This document shows, one piece after another, positions 34,286 through 45,900 of a stretch of 64,000 nt of DNA (positions within the stretch are counted from its first letter, which is position 1; every line of letters begins with the position of its first letter). The DNA is from Marsupella aquatica (taxonomy: Eukaryota > Marchantiophyta): contig OZ316893.1 in the NCBI GenBank assembly GCA_973895155.1, positions 24,676,001 to 24,740,000 on the forward strand, written 5' to 3'. The position numbers were made by a program, and so were the translations under genes. Below the pieces are notes generated by a model that ran no database searches, had not been told where the DNA came from, and saw only the letters and a program-made list of their open reading frames with translations.

Positions 34286-35443
34286 TGTCGTGATTTTCTC
34301 TTAAGTTATAAAAAATTGTTTGTTTTAATATGTTATAGATTATATAAGTAATTTAGTAGTTAGATTATTAAATTTAAACTTTATTAGACTTCTTTAGCTA
34401 TATTAACGGACTATAGAAGTTCCACCAATGCATATGAGTAGTTCCACCAACTACAATAATATTCACCAACGCATAGTGGTTCTACCAACGCACAGTAGGT
34501 CCACCAGCGCATAGTAGTTCTACCAACGCACAGTAGGTCCACCAATGCATAGTAGGTCCACCAACGCATAATAGTTCCACCAACGCATGGTAGTTCCACC
34601 TACTAAAAGTAGTTTCACCAACTATGAATAGTACTAGCAAACTCTTAGGTATTAGATGTTTGACACTTGGCCTTCATCCAAGCGCTTGGGCTTGATCCAT
34701 GCCCTCTTGGTGTGCACTATAAATAAAGTAGTGAGGGGCACTCTCCCCTCATTCTGCAGTGTTTATCATTCAAGGTTGGGAAACTCTTTTGTGCCTTGAA
34801 CATAGTAGTGGGGCGTCCTTTGGCCCGGATAGCAAAGGAATGAGTGGTAGACTTATAGATGGGACCTTAGGGAATAAGGTTTCTTTGGAAATATAGGGGT
34901 GGGGCGTCCTTTGGCCCGGATAGCAAAGGAATAGGAGAGCCATCATGAATCCAGGAGAGAGAGTTATCCCTGATCTTCCCCTTCGTAATTCGTTTTCGAT
35001 TAGAGTCCATCTTTTAGACAAACCATCTATGAGGCAACATCTAACCTATCATTTTGGAGCTCAATTTGCAACTGCTGTTATGGTTTCTAACGAGTCAATA
35101 ATATACCCAGTGGTGTCATACCGAGAGGAGTGGGAGTGCATCATCTTTGTCCTTTATTGAAGTCATGGATCTGAATAGGAGTCCGGATGATATTCCTGTT
35201 TCATTTTCTCTTGGAGATATTAGGATCATATGTCGTAAAAAAACTAATTTTCGTGATGTGTTGGTCCGTAAGTATGGTGAAGTAGGATTTAACAGTATTT
35301 TAGTTTCACCTGAACCTTTCTTAATACCCACTACCCTTGTTACTAGAATTATCATTTTGATTTTAGTGTAGAACTTATGAGCATGCAAGGTTAACTTCAA
35401 AAGAGCCAACATGCTCTTTCCAGAAAACACGGTCACCCGGACA
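34286..35443 (+). repeat. Gypsy-2 3' LTR
   Basis: Same length and structure as the 5' LTR, preceded by a purine-rich GGTAGGGGTGATG that may serve as the polypurine tract. It carries ORF1 at 34945-35160 and ORF2 at 35165-35371, both open. Confidence 0.95.
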
Positions 35444-37360
35444 GCGGCTGGAAGATCGCTAGGACAGGAGGAAGCCGTGAGCACGACAGGTTTCAGCGAT
35501 TGAAACAAGCTCTTGCATTTTCAAATTGAGTAGCGGCGGGAAGGTGGCTAGGATAGGAGGAAGTCGTCACCCAGGTCGGGAGAAACCCTCAGAAAAGACA
35601 AAGGTAAGGTGAATGCCAGGTTGGAAGAAACCCTTACCAAAGACAAAAGGTGAGGTACAAGCGCAGGCTCAGGCCATTGGAGAGACGGTGCTCAAGCTTG
35701 GACTTAAATACCCTATAACAGAGGTGTAAATAGTGTGTAAATCATATGTAAATAGGGTGTAAATGGGCTAGTTGATAAAAAAGCTGAAGAATTTGTTGTG
35801 ATGAAGAAGTGCATCTAAAAGAGTGAACAAACTAGGGTCATTAGTGTGAAAGATAGACATTAGGTCCACAGCTCCATAGAATTTAATTAGAGTTTGAAAA
35901 GCCTAAATTAAAGCAACCCAAAGTAGTGAAGGCAACACTTTTTGGGAGTGAGATTTTGAAACTGCAAAATGAAGACGTAGTAAATGCCATTTTACACTAC
36001 AAGTAGCTCCTTGTAGGCCTGTAAAAAAGATTACAAATTGGTGTTAAGCTTGGTTTTAGAACCCAAGTTGACAGCGGCCCGAGTCAATCTGGATGATCTT
36101 TTAAGTGTAAGGGTTGAGTTCCAAAGCCAAATTAGAAGTGAGAAGTTGTGAGGGAATGTACATGTGTGCAAGGCTTGACTTGTAGACCCTGTAAAGAATG
36201 TGTAAATGGGCTAGTTGACAAGGAAAATTGCAAACTAGTGATTTTTATTGTGCCCACTCTAAACTCCCAAGCTTCACTTTAGTCCGCGTCGTGACTAAAG
36301 TTTCACTGCCTCTGTGAGCTTTGCAGTCCACCTTACAGATCGAACAAAGCAATCACCTCCCTTCACATCCGCACTAATCACCTTTCGCAAAGAGTTGCAA
36401 TCACCTTCCGCAATACCAGGAAGCTTGCTCCCTCTCGTTCAATGCCTTCTGCAGCAGGAGCGATCACCTCTGCCGAAGCAACTTCAATTGAACACACAGC
36501 AACGGGGCGGGCAGCGACAACATTGACAGTGAACGATAGACTCTACTCAAACGACCTCAAAGCTGTCACAAAAGAACGAGGAAACATTGAGGCAGAAAAC
36601 AAAGTCCCTAGCACCAGGCAACCAAAGTATTGGGAAACCAAAGGATCGGGACCAAAGGAAGGGACGACATGCCATTCCAACAATGGGAAGGGGGAACGGG
36701 ACGCGGGAACGGGCAATTTTTTGATGGTGGGGATGGATGCCTATGATCCAATGGTCCCTAAACCCCCATCCCCTTAACATGCAACCCCCGACCCTTCACA
36801 TCAAACCCCCCCTAAACCCCCTTTAGTGAAAACCCAGCCACCCCCTAGCTAGCCTTGACATATAAACCCCCTAATGTGCTTAAGACAACTCGACTGTGGC
36901 GACACTATGTTTGCAATGCCAGGGTCATCCATTTAGAGCGCCGCTTGCAAGCTCTGGCTCTCAAGATCCTCCCAAGGCAGCAAACAAGTTAGGGTTCACG
37001 GTCCATGTTCCATCCCTCTGTAGTCCACCCTCCATGAACCTCACTTCATTAAACCCAAAATATTTTTGGTCACAAAATAAGGCCATTTAATGAGTTATGC
37101 CCCTTGCTATCACCCTCTTTATATAATTACCCCTCCTCAGCATAAGTGGTCATTACCCATGATGTGCTAGACTATTCATCCTTCACAAAGTAGGAAGGTT
37201 ACTTCTCATAGTCTTTTAGTGAACCATAAAACACTAATAGTCTTTTGTAGTCTTCAACAAAACCGGTGCAATGGGTATGAGTCGTTTTAAGTATGGAAAA
37301 AGGACTTAGTGGGCTTAGTCCTATAAGGTATGGTCTAAATTGCCCCGGTTTCTACTAGTG
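35444..37360. repeat. CACTA-2 right arm, no gene
   Basis: It starts with a duplicate of the sequence left of gypsy-2 (TTGAAACAAGCTCTTGCATT), which shows that the insertion landed in a short tandem repeat. The rest is AT-rich to C-rich non-coding sequence with short ORFs lacking recognisable domains. Subterminal AGTCTTTT/AGTCGTTT motifs lie close to the TIR. Confidence 0.7.
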
Positions 37361-40300
37361 CAGTGCCGTGGTTAGTCTTAGGCCAAAATCCATTTTTCAA
37401 TGGAAATTGATTATTTCCCTCCCCTTCCATTGCAAGCCCATTTGACAACAGCTCCACAATTCTTTCCCAATATTTAACAAGAGGAAATCTTTCCTTGTAT
37501 GCTATTGACGTCTCATCAATGCAACTCCTTCTCAAAAAATCAAGGTACTTGTTAAGGAATGGGATTATCTCTTCTGATTTTTTGTGTATCTCTCCTATGG
37601 ATTTAGCTAAGGGTTGTCCACTGGGTAAAAGAAGAGAATTTGTTATTGGATCAGTTGCCCAAATGCACCTTCCGCCAACAGGAGCCCAAGCTTGCTTAAC
37701 ATGGGACTTATACTGAAATATTGGTACATTATCTCTCATAGAGAAAAGAAATGATACCGGTTTTGAGTGACCTTGAATATCTTTGACCTTAAAACTTTGA
37801 AGATATTCTTTGTAAGATGCAACTTCTTGTATCAATCTTGGAACTGGATGAATGCTCTCACATTCCCAAACCTCTGCCATTAGTGCAAGAAGGGTTGCAA
37901 CTTCCTTGTGCTGAACTTGATATGATACCTTGGAAAATAGTGCATCAACATCTTTGTGCGTATGACCAACCATTAGAAAGGACATTTGAACAGTTTCAAA
38001 TATTCCTCTACTCACAAGCTCCGAGCAAAATGCCATGACCGTTTGGTTTTTGTTGTCCTTTGCTGAATTATCCATTTGCAATGTTAGGTGCCTTGGCAAG
38101 GGCATGAACAACGGACTGCCCTTCTCACCACCCACGTCCCCTCCATCATCCTCATCCTGTCGGGTTGGGATGGTCTCAGTCTGACTGTCGGCAGCTCCAT
38201 CTTCAGAACCAATATACCTATTTACTTGAATATTCTTTGGTTCCAAATATCCAGACAAAAATGCATCAAAGTCAAGTAGGGCTTGAAAGAAAGGTCTGTG
38301 AGGTTCCCAATGCAAGCCATCAAGCATGTCACCTGTCTTGTCTCCATTGTACTCTTCAAGATCTCGAAGACACTTAGCCAAGGATGTCACTGTGAAATCT
38401 GCATCTCCTGGCCAAAGGCCAATGACACTAAAGTGTGCATATACTCCTGGATCTCTCCCGTGGGTCAACATCCTCGTGAGAGCGATAGGTAGCGGCATTC
38501 CATGACCCGAAAGTGATTTAGGAGTACTAACCATTTTTGGAATCCATGTCTTTGCTTGATCCATCTTGTCGTGAATAATGCAAAGATATTCTCCTGGATG
38601 TTGCTTGGCCATCACTCGATGAGCGTAGTAAACATATCTACGTGACATTTGCTCACAAAGATGTTGAGCTCTATTTTCTTCAATTTCAGCACGTTCTTTT
38701 TTCCTTCTCTCTCGCATCAAACTGTCTTTGTATTCACAACAAAGCGTACACTTGGCAAATGCGCCATCCTTGTGAAAACTGAAGTTTGCAAATGATGTGC
38801 TCCATATCTTGTAGAGAGTGTTATCCGTAACAGGAGGAAGCCCTTCTTCCTTCATCTTTGTTCTCACATCTTCCAAAATCTCTAACTTTTTGTAACACGC
38901 TGGAAGTCGATACTCAATGTTGTCTGTCCCATGAGCCCTTCCATAAGGCATATGAGGCATTGGCTCTGCATTTTGAGTCAAAAATGCCTCTAGAAGAGCT
39001 CGCGCATGCAAGGTATTTGACCTTGTTTTCTTCAAGCCTGTGTTCCCATGGAACCCAATAATTTGCAACCCTCCATGTATCTTCTCTTGTAATCATAATA
39101 CTTGGTGTGATTAAAACCATGGATGGTTGCAAATGCATCTTTACAGATGACCATACCTTTGAGAACATGGTGTCCCTTATCACGAACATCATCCTCTCTA
39201 TAGTGGAAGAGGTTGAAAATGTGTGATGTTTTGGACTCGCTAGACATCCCGTGAAATTCCATCCTAACATCTTCTATATCTTCCCTTGGCATAATGCGAC
39301 AACATTTATGCTTGCAGCAATTTACTCTTTTGATCTCATCAATTGCGGCTTCTGTTGTTTTTGAAACTGCCTTGGTTTGCAAGAGCCTCCTTTTCTTCTC
39401 AACAGGATCAACTTGATTCCTCTTGTTGAAGTTATATGGCCTTTGACGACATCCGGATGCGGATCCAACCACATGATCCGGATTCAGATCATCCCTATCC
39501 ATTGACTCCATATTCTCTATACCTTCTACCAGAATGTCTGACAAAATTTTTCCAGTTGCTACTAGTTTTGTGTGATCAATTCGCCATCGAACCAAACTAA
39601 TTACTCCCTTGTGAATGCTTGGAAAGTATTGCGATTCCATGACATCTTTCACAACAACCCCTACATAGTCTTCTCCCAGGATTTCATCATCAACAACCGC
39701 CGTTGCTTGAGGCACAGTGATAGTCCCAGTGGCAACCTTACTCGATCGTCCTGAACCAATGTATAATTCGACCAACTCTGACATCCAGTTGGACCGTTGG
39801 TAATAATCAGAATGAGTTTTGGTCGATTTTGTTGATGGAGAATGTGAGACAAAACTCTCCTCAATTAAAATGTCGCCATCACCTTGCTTCTTAGAGGAAG
39901 ACTTTCTACCTTCATCAACATTCCAACCTTTTTTATGAACATCGGCCAAGTCCCAGAGAACCCGTGAGTCTTTTGCCTCTTCAATTGTTTCAGCCCCATT
40001 GTGTATGTAAGGTAGAGCCTTACTACCATGAATAACATCAGTGATTTTCACACTGATCCGAGACTCACCAAGTAATATGTTGTGACATCGGTCCTTTGGA
40101 TTTACCTTGAAAATAACTCCAAGGGCTACACAACACCCATCAATGAGCATTTCAACCTCGTCCCCTTGCCTTAGAGTGTTTGATGCATCCTCCATAACAA
40201 TTGTAGGAGATTTATCCAAGTTATTATCTGGTCGAGTTGAACAACTACCAGTACTGATGCGTTTTTGGGAATCTAGAGTTATAGAGAGATACGCGCACGA

Positions 40301-40405
40301 GATCTCCCAAATAACACATGAGTCAATGGCATCGAAAAGATTTTCTACCCTTGGTAGTGGAAATGGTAGTTTTCGAGTTGGCTCGAAAACCTTCTCCACA
40401 AGCAC
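37361..40405 (-). pseudogene. E2 transposase, DUF7869-like (N-terminal and core part)
   Basis: Read leftward from 40405, a non-conserved N-terminus is followed by a Cys-rich motif (NCCKHKCCRIMP, about 39310), comparable to that in E1. A one-base frameshift near 39065 intervenes. The core carries CTLCCEYKDSLMRERR, IIHDKMDQAKTW, LQMDNSAKDNKNQTV and VGHTHKDVDALFSKVS. The order and spacing match E1. The C-terminus was carried off to 23225-23703 by the CACTA-2 insertion. Related DUF7869 proteins are widespread in algae and animals. A DNA-cleaving role in E2 movement is inferred from its place between TIRs. Confidence 0.75.
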
Positions 40406-40679
40406 ACCAATTCAATTATCTCCCAACAATATGTTGTGCACCCTATCCTAGGGGTTAATTTTCTAAACTGTCCCACAACCGACATCATATCCATCAATTG
40501 TCAAGGTCACATCATCACCTCTTGAAAACCTTCCAGTCATTCTCGGATTTAGTAACCTGCACAATTTTCAGAAAAACCATCACAAATCCGAATGACAAGA
40601 ATTTGAAGAGACTCACAATTATCCATACGGTCATTTGATTGCCATTCCACGAATCCAAACGTTGGCTCAACTATCACGC

Positions 40680-41960
40680 TTGGATTGGGGTGGTCCAAAT
40701 CAAAACCACGAAGATTGTATTCCGAAGGTCAAATTTAAGCATCTCGCTTGAATTGGGATCATCCGAATCCAAACCAGCCTCTATCCAACACACCCTCTTG
40801 GATTTGGATGGTCCGAATCCAAACCCAGATGGGATCCCAAAGGTCCCAATTCAACAAACGTGCTTGGATTGGGATGGTCCGAATCCAAACCCAGATTTTA
40901 TTTCAAAGGTCCCAATTTAAGCACCAGGCTTGGATTCGGATGGTCCGAATCCAACACTAGATTGTATTTCAAAGGTCCAAATCCAACCCACCATCTTGGA
41001 TTCGGATGGTCCGAATCCAAACACAGATTCTATCCCGAAGGTTACAATTCAACAAACCCGCTTGGATTCGGATGGTCCGAATCCAAAACCAGATTGTAAT
41101 TCAAAGGTCCGAATCCAACCCACCATCTTGGATTCGGATGGTTTGAATCCAAACACAGATTATATCCCGAAGGTCCCAATTCAACAAATCGGCTTGGATT
41201 GGGATGGTGCGCGAATCCAAACCCAGATTGTATTTCAAAGGTCCCAATTTAAGCATCGGGCTTGGATTCGGATGGTCCGAATCCAAAACCAGATTGTATT
41301 TCAAAGGTCCGAATCCAACCCATCATCTTGGATTTGGATGGTCCGAATCCAAACACAGATTCTATCCCGAAGGTCCCAATTCAACAAACCCGCTTGGATT
41401 GGGATGGTGTGCGAATCCAAACCCAGATTGTATTTCAAAGGTGCCAATTTAAGCATCGGGCTTGGATTCGGATGGTCCAAATCCAAAATCAGATTGTATT
41501 TCAAAGGTCCGAATCCAACCCACCATCTTGGATTCGGATGGTCCAAATCCAAACACAGATTCTATCCTAAAGGTCCCAATTCAACAAACCCACTTGGATT
41601 GGGATGGTGCGCGAATCCAAACCCAGATTGTATTTCAAAGGTCCCAATTTAAGCATCGGGCTTGGATTCGGATGGTCCGAATCCAAAACCAGACTGTATT
41701 TCAAACGCCCAAATTCAATCATCTCGCTTGGATTGGGATGGTCCAAATCCAAACCGAGATTGGATCCCAAAGGTCACAATTTAAGCATTGCACGCTTGGA
41801 TTTGGATGGTCCGAATCCAACACACCCTCTTGGATTCGGACCATCCGAATCCAAACCAAGATTGGATTCTGATCAGATGGTCCCAATCCTAGAAAATGGA
41901 TTGGATTCGGATCATCCGAATCCAAATAACAATCTAGGATTAGGACCATTATAATCCACA
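40680..41960. repeat. E2 array of ~18 palindromes with 66-68 bp period
   Basis: Each unit contains TTGGATTCGGA-TGG-TCCGAATCCAA or a close variant, an inverted repeat with 11-bp arms. Starts fall near 40864, 40930, 40996, 41062, 41128, 41194, 41262, 41328, 41394 and so on, mostly 66 bp apart, with 68 bp where two bases are added. The array lies upstream of the leftward transposase gene. Frames are open by chance of the period, and I do not call them genes. Confidence 0.93.
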
Positions 41961-42982
41961 CATCAAGTCTGGATTCAGATGGTCTAACTCCACAATGAAG
42001 ATTATGTTGAGATGGATATATTGAGATTGAGATCTCTTCTAAATGTCTTAATCAAATTTAGACATTCTGGGTTTTTTGGAACATTGGGTAATTCGTGAAA
42101 TAATAATTGGGAAGTCACTAGAATGCAGAACAAAGTGAAAGGTAAACCCTAAACTTCCCTAAGAACTCAGAATAAGCAAAGCGACTAAGACCATAACTCA
42201 CCTCAGCAGTCTTGTTTTTCCAGTATGTCTCCAAGGTTGGCTCTGCTACCTCTAAATTGATGAATAAGTTCATATCAAACTAACTAAGAAAGCTATCAAA
42301 GCCACTTCAAGTCTAAACTCCATCAGAGAGAAGAGCTCAGGAGGAGTTGCGCAGACCTGGATGCCCAAGTGAAGATATGAAACTAAAACAACAATGATGT
42401 CCGTAGAGTACCTCTTATACTCGTGGGTTGGTATGTTCGGCCCTGAATGTGCGATCCGATAAGGTTGAGGCAACACCGAGTATCGCGGTTAGAACAATCA
42501 TCCAATCCTTTTTCAATCCATTGTGTCAGACAATACAGCTAGCGTCCCACCCAAATTGATAGGACCAGATCCCTTCTTGGTCTCTATCCGTACAGAGATC
42601 ATCCATACAGAGATCATCCGTACAGAGATGATCCGTGCAGCAATCATCCGTACAGAGATGATCCGTGCAGCAATCATCCGTACGCAAACAAGCCTTTCAA
42701 GAGGGGGTAAAGGGAGAACGAGGTCTTCCATAGACCTCATTGTTGTTTCGCTCTCTGTCGCTCCTCACTCTTGCTCTAGCTCCTCATTCTCGCTCCTCAC
42801 TCTCGCTCCTCACTCTCGCTCTAGCTCCTCATTCTCGCTCCTTGCTCTCGCTCTTGGCTTGCTGCCGCCGCTATCCCTTGCCCTTGCCCTAATTGCCTTC
42901 TTGCCCTAATCTGCTGCAACGCCCTAGATCTTGCCCATCTTGACGTGTCCTCAATATATCCTACCATGTGTCACTCCTAAAA
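41961..42982. other. Spacer between divergent E2 genes
   Basis: Probably the promoter region of the rightward gene. It holds two copies of a 30-bp repeat (ATCCGTACAGAGATG and following, 42600-42690) and a CTCGCTCCTCA-type pyrimidine-rich microsatellite (42755-42870). No gene is seen. Confidence 0.5.
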
Positions 42983-45900
42983 ATGGAAGTTGCCAAGAAA
43001 ACCGTCATCGTCCTGCTCGCCGAAGAATCTGATGACTTGGATCTCTCCTCTGTCGGTGATCTTGTGGCCCTAGCGCTTGGGGATTCCCAAGAATTTCAAT
43101 CACAAGTCCAAAGTAAGTTTCCGGAGGTTTATTCATGCATCTTAAGTTGTTGGATTTGGATGGTCCGAATCCAAGAGGGTTGTTTGGATTCGGACCATCC
43201 GAATCCAAGTGGGTTGTTTGAATTCGGATGGTCCGAATCCAAGTGGCTTGATTGGATTCGGATGGTCTGAATCTAAGAGGGTTGTTTGGATTCGGACCAT
43301 CCAAATCCAATCAAGCCACTTGGATTTGGACCATCCGAATCCAAGTGGGTTGTTTGGATTCGGACCATCCGAATCCAAGTGGCTTGATTGGATTCAGATG
43401 GTCCGAATCTAAGAGGGTTGTTTGGATTCGAACCATCCAAATCCAATCAAGCCACTTGGATTCGGACCATCCGAATCCAAGTGGGCTTCTTGTATTGGAT
43501 TCGGATGGTCCGAATCCAAGAGCCCTCAATCTCACATTGACAGTGATTTCTTAAAACAAATTTCATGGATTTGAAGTCTAATATGAATTTTCACTCTCCA
43601 ATGCAGAGAGTGATCTGGTGAATACAACTCTCGCCATTTCAGAGGCAGACTGCGACGATGGGCTCATTTTGGAGGACCGCGATCCAGGATTTCGGTGGGG
43701 ACTTGAGTTCTCGCGAGTAAACTTCCGCCTGAATTCATTTAACATTCAGGATCCAGTGTTATGTGTCAAGATCAGGACAGGCAACAACCAAACATTGGTC
43801 ATCGGACCCGTGGTCTCTGTGGGAATGATAGGAAGAGGAATGAATTCTATCATTGTAGAGGTGTCGGACACGATGAGGTGGGCAAAGTTGCAGCTCCCGT
43901 CAAAGGCTTTCTCGGCCGAGTTCAATGTGGAATGGTATGCAAGTGGGGAATTAAGTGTGTTGTCGATGGGATTCTTTCCAAAATCCTACACAAAGGAGAA
44001 GATTATTGGAGGACTGAAGGGAATGCTTCCTTTGGACATTTTTATGGGTTTCTTTATTTGAAACTCAACATTGTAAACAACCCATCAAAGTTCTCACTTC
44101 CATCCACATGGACTCTTAACAATTTGCTTCAGAAAGCAGGTCTGGTGTCACCAGACTCAAATGTTTGGATCACCAAGGCACTAGCCTTTGCACACACGCT
44201 TGACCTGGAAAAAGCAAATCTATGGGTAGAGTCTTTGGTGAAGTTGAGGAAAAGTACACAACCATAGAACATAATTGAGTCTACGCCAGCCAAAGGAACT
44301 CCAGCAACTACGACGGAGACAGCACAAACTACTGCAGCAACAACCATGGATAGAGCGGCAGGGAAGCGGAAGCAGAGGGAGAAGAAGCTTCCGGTTGAGA
44401 AACCTACTTCAGTTGAGAAGAAGATCACGGCTCCAGCTGAGAAGAAGAAGTTTCCAGCCGAGAAGAAGTCGAGGGAGAAGAAGAAACAAAAAACCGACAC
44501 CGGAGTTGTGAATTCAACTCCTGTAGATTTTTCATTACATGCTGAAGATGAGGGTGATAGGCCACATGCTCCAGAGGAGAAAGACGTCTTAGAAGGGAAT
44601 GAAGTTCTTCAACAAATGGAGCAGTACTATACTTTTGGGATAAACGAAATTTTTCTGATCCTAGTTGAAAGTATTTTTGCCGCACCAGCGAGACTATGCT
44701 ATCGGATGATGAATTTTGATCATGTGCAAGACATTGTTGATTCCATGATCAAAACACCTGGGCATGAGCCACATGTCGCTGATTTGATTCCTTTTAACGT
44801 CGAGCGAAGAAAGGTACTCCACTTTGAGAATACGGAGTCGGACCGGAAGGATTTTTTGGCCGGAGTGAAAAAGGGCAAGGTCCAATTTCTAGCCGTTAGT
44901 GGTCAGCACTCTGCGAGAGCTGCGAGATGGATTCGTGATTGGGCAACGAAGGATGCCAAGCTCACCCAGTTGGCCAAGAAGTTAGAATTCAGGAAATCCA
45001 GAATATTGTCTGATCGCACACCGTCTTCAATTCTTGTTGAGCACTCCATGAGATCGAACGCCATCAATAGCATGATGGTGTTTCAGTCTTGCTTTAAAGA
45101 TACAGTTGTCCATGCGAGGCGGCAGTTTGTTGAATGTGGAAATCCAGACAAACCAAAACATGGCGACAACAAAACAAATGCTCAAGACAACCAAAAATTT
45201 CAGGTAAGAAATGTGATTACTTTGTATGCATTTCTCTACCATAGAGAGTAATTCTATTTTGGATTCGGATGGTCTCAGTCCGACACGATTTGTCAAAGAG
45301 TATTGGAACTTTTGGAATGTTTAGTATGAGTTTTGTTTTTGATTGAGACCATCCGAATCCAAAACTATTATCGCACATTAGAATCCTTTTTTTCCAACCC
45401 TTGAGTTGGGGATAACTGACTAGCTTTCCTTTTGGATTGTAGGATTGGTTGGCTCTGGCAAGAATGACTATGGGCAGGAAGGACTTGCAAAATGTATGCT
45501 GGCTACTTTTTGCGGACAACGATCTTTTTGAGTTGTGGGGGTTAGTCTGTGAGATGTGGTTGCATGGGAAACTTCCTGATGGAGCTGGGATGGAAGGAAA
45601 TAACAAGTCCGAAAAAGCAATTACCATTGCCATGTTTTGTCCCTTTGATGGTGAGTTGATCTCACAGAAAGACATCACAAAAATCCTGACACAAGTGAAG
45701 TCAGGAAAGGCATTGCTGAAGAAAGATGCCACAAATAAATCTGACATACCCTCAATAGAGGAGCTTGCGAAGGATGTGAAAAAAGTGAGGAAGCTCAAGT
45801 CTCTCATTGAAGAGTACTACTTCGGCAAGGATCCAAGGAATTTTCCTTCGGATACCGACTAGAAGAAAGTTGTAGAGGTTCTACCATTGTTGAGTGTTGA

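Larger units (their letters stand above)
26984..35443 (+). mobile_element. Gypsy-2: complete Ty3-type LTR retrotransposon
   Basis: Two 1158-bp LTRs (26984-28141 and 34286-35443) both run TGTCGTG...CCCGGACA, and the 4-bp duplication GCGG flanks them (26980-26983, 35444-35447). The LTRs differ at about eight positions by hand count, roughly 0.7%, so the insertion is young. The internal region holds gag, protease, RT, RNase H and integrase in the Ty3 order, with several stops and frameshifts. Confidence 0.97.
23704..37360. mobile_element. CACTA-2, probably non-autonomous, hosting gypsy-2
   Basis: The left TIR CACTAGTAGAAACCGGGG and its inverted partner CCCCGGTTTCTACTAGTG end at 37360, with CAG duplicated at 23701-23703 and 37361-37363. 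Subterminal AGTCCT/AGTCGT motifs occur at both ends. No Tnp2 or TnpA coding trace is seen in its own 5.2 kb, so it probably moved with help in trans. A second CACTAGTAGAAAAC at about 23942 repeats the terminus internally. Confidence 0.93.

Noticed and set aside
40639-41961. Overlapping ORFs in the E2 palindrome array as proteins
   Set aside because: The 66-bp period keeps several frames open on both strands. Peptides such as LDSDGPNPN are a by-product of the repeat, and variants with 2-bp additions shift the frame.
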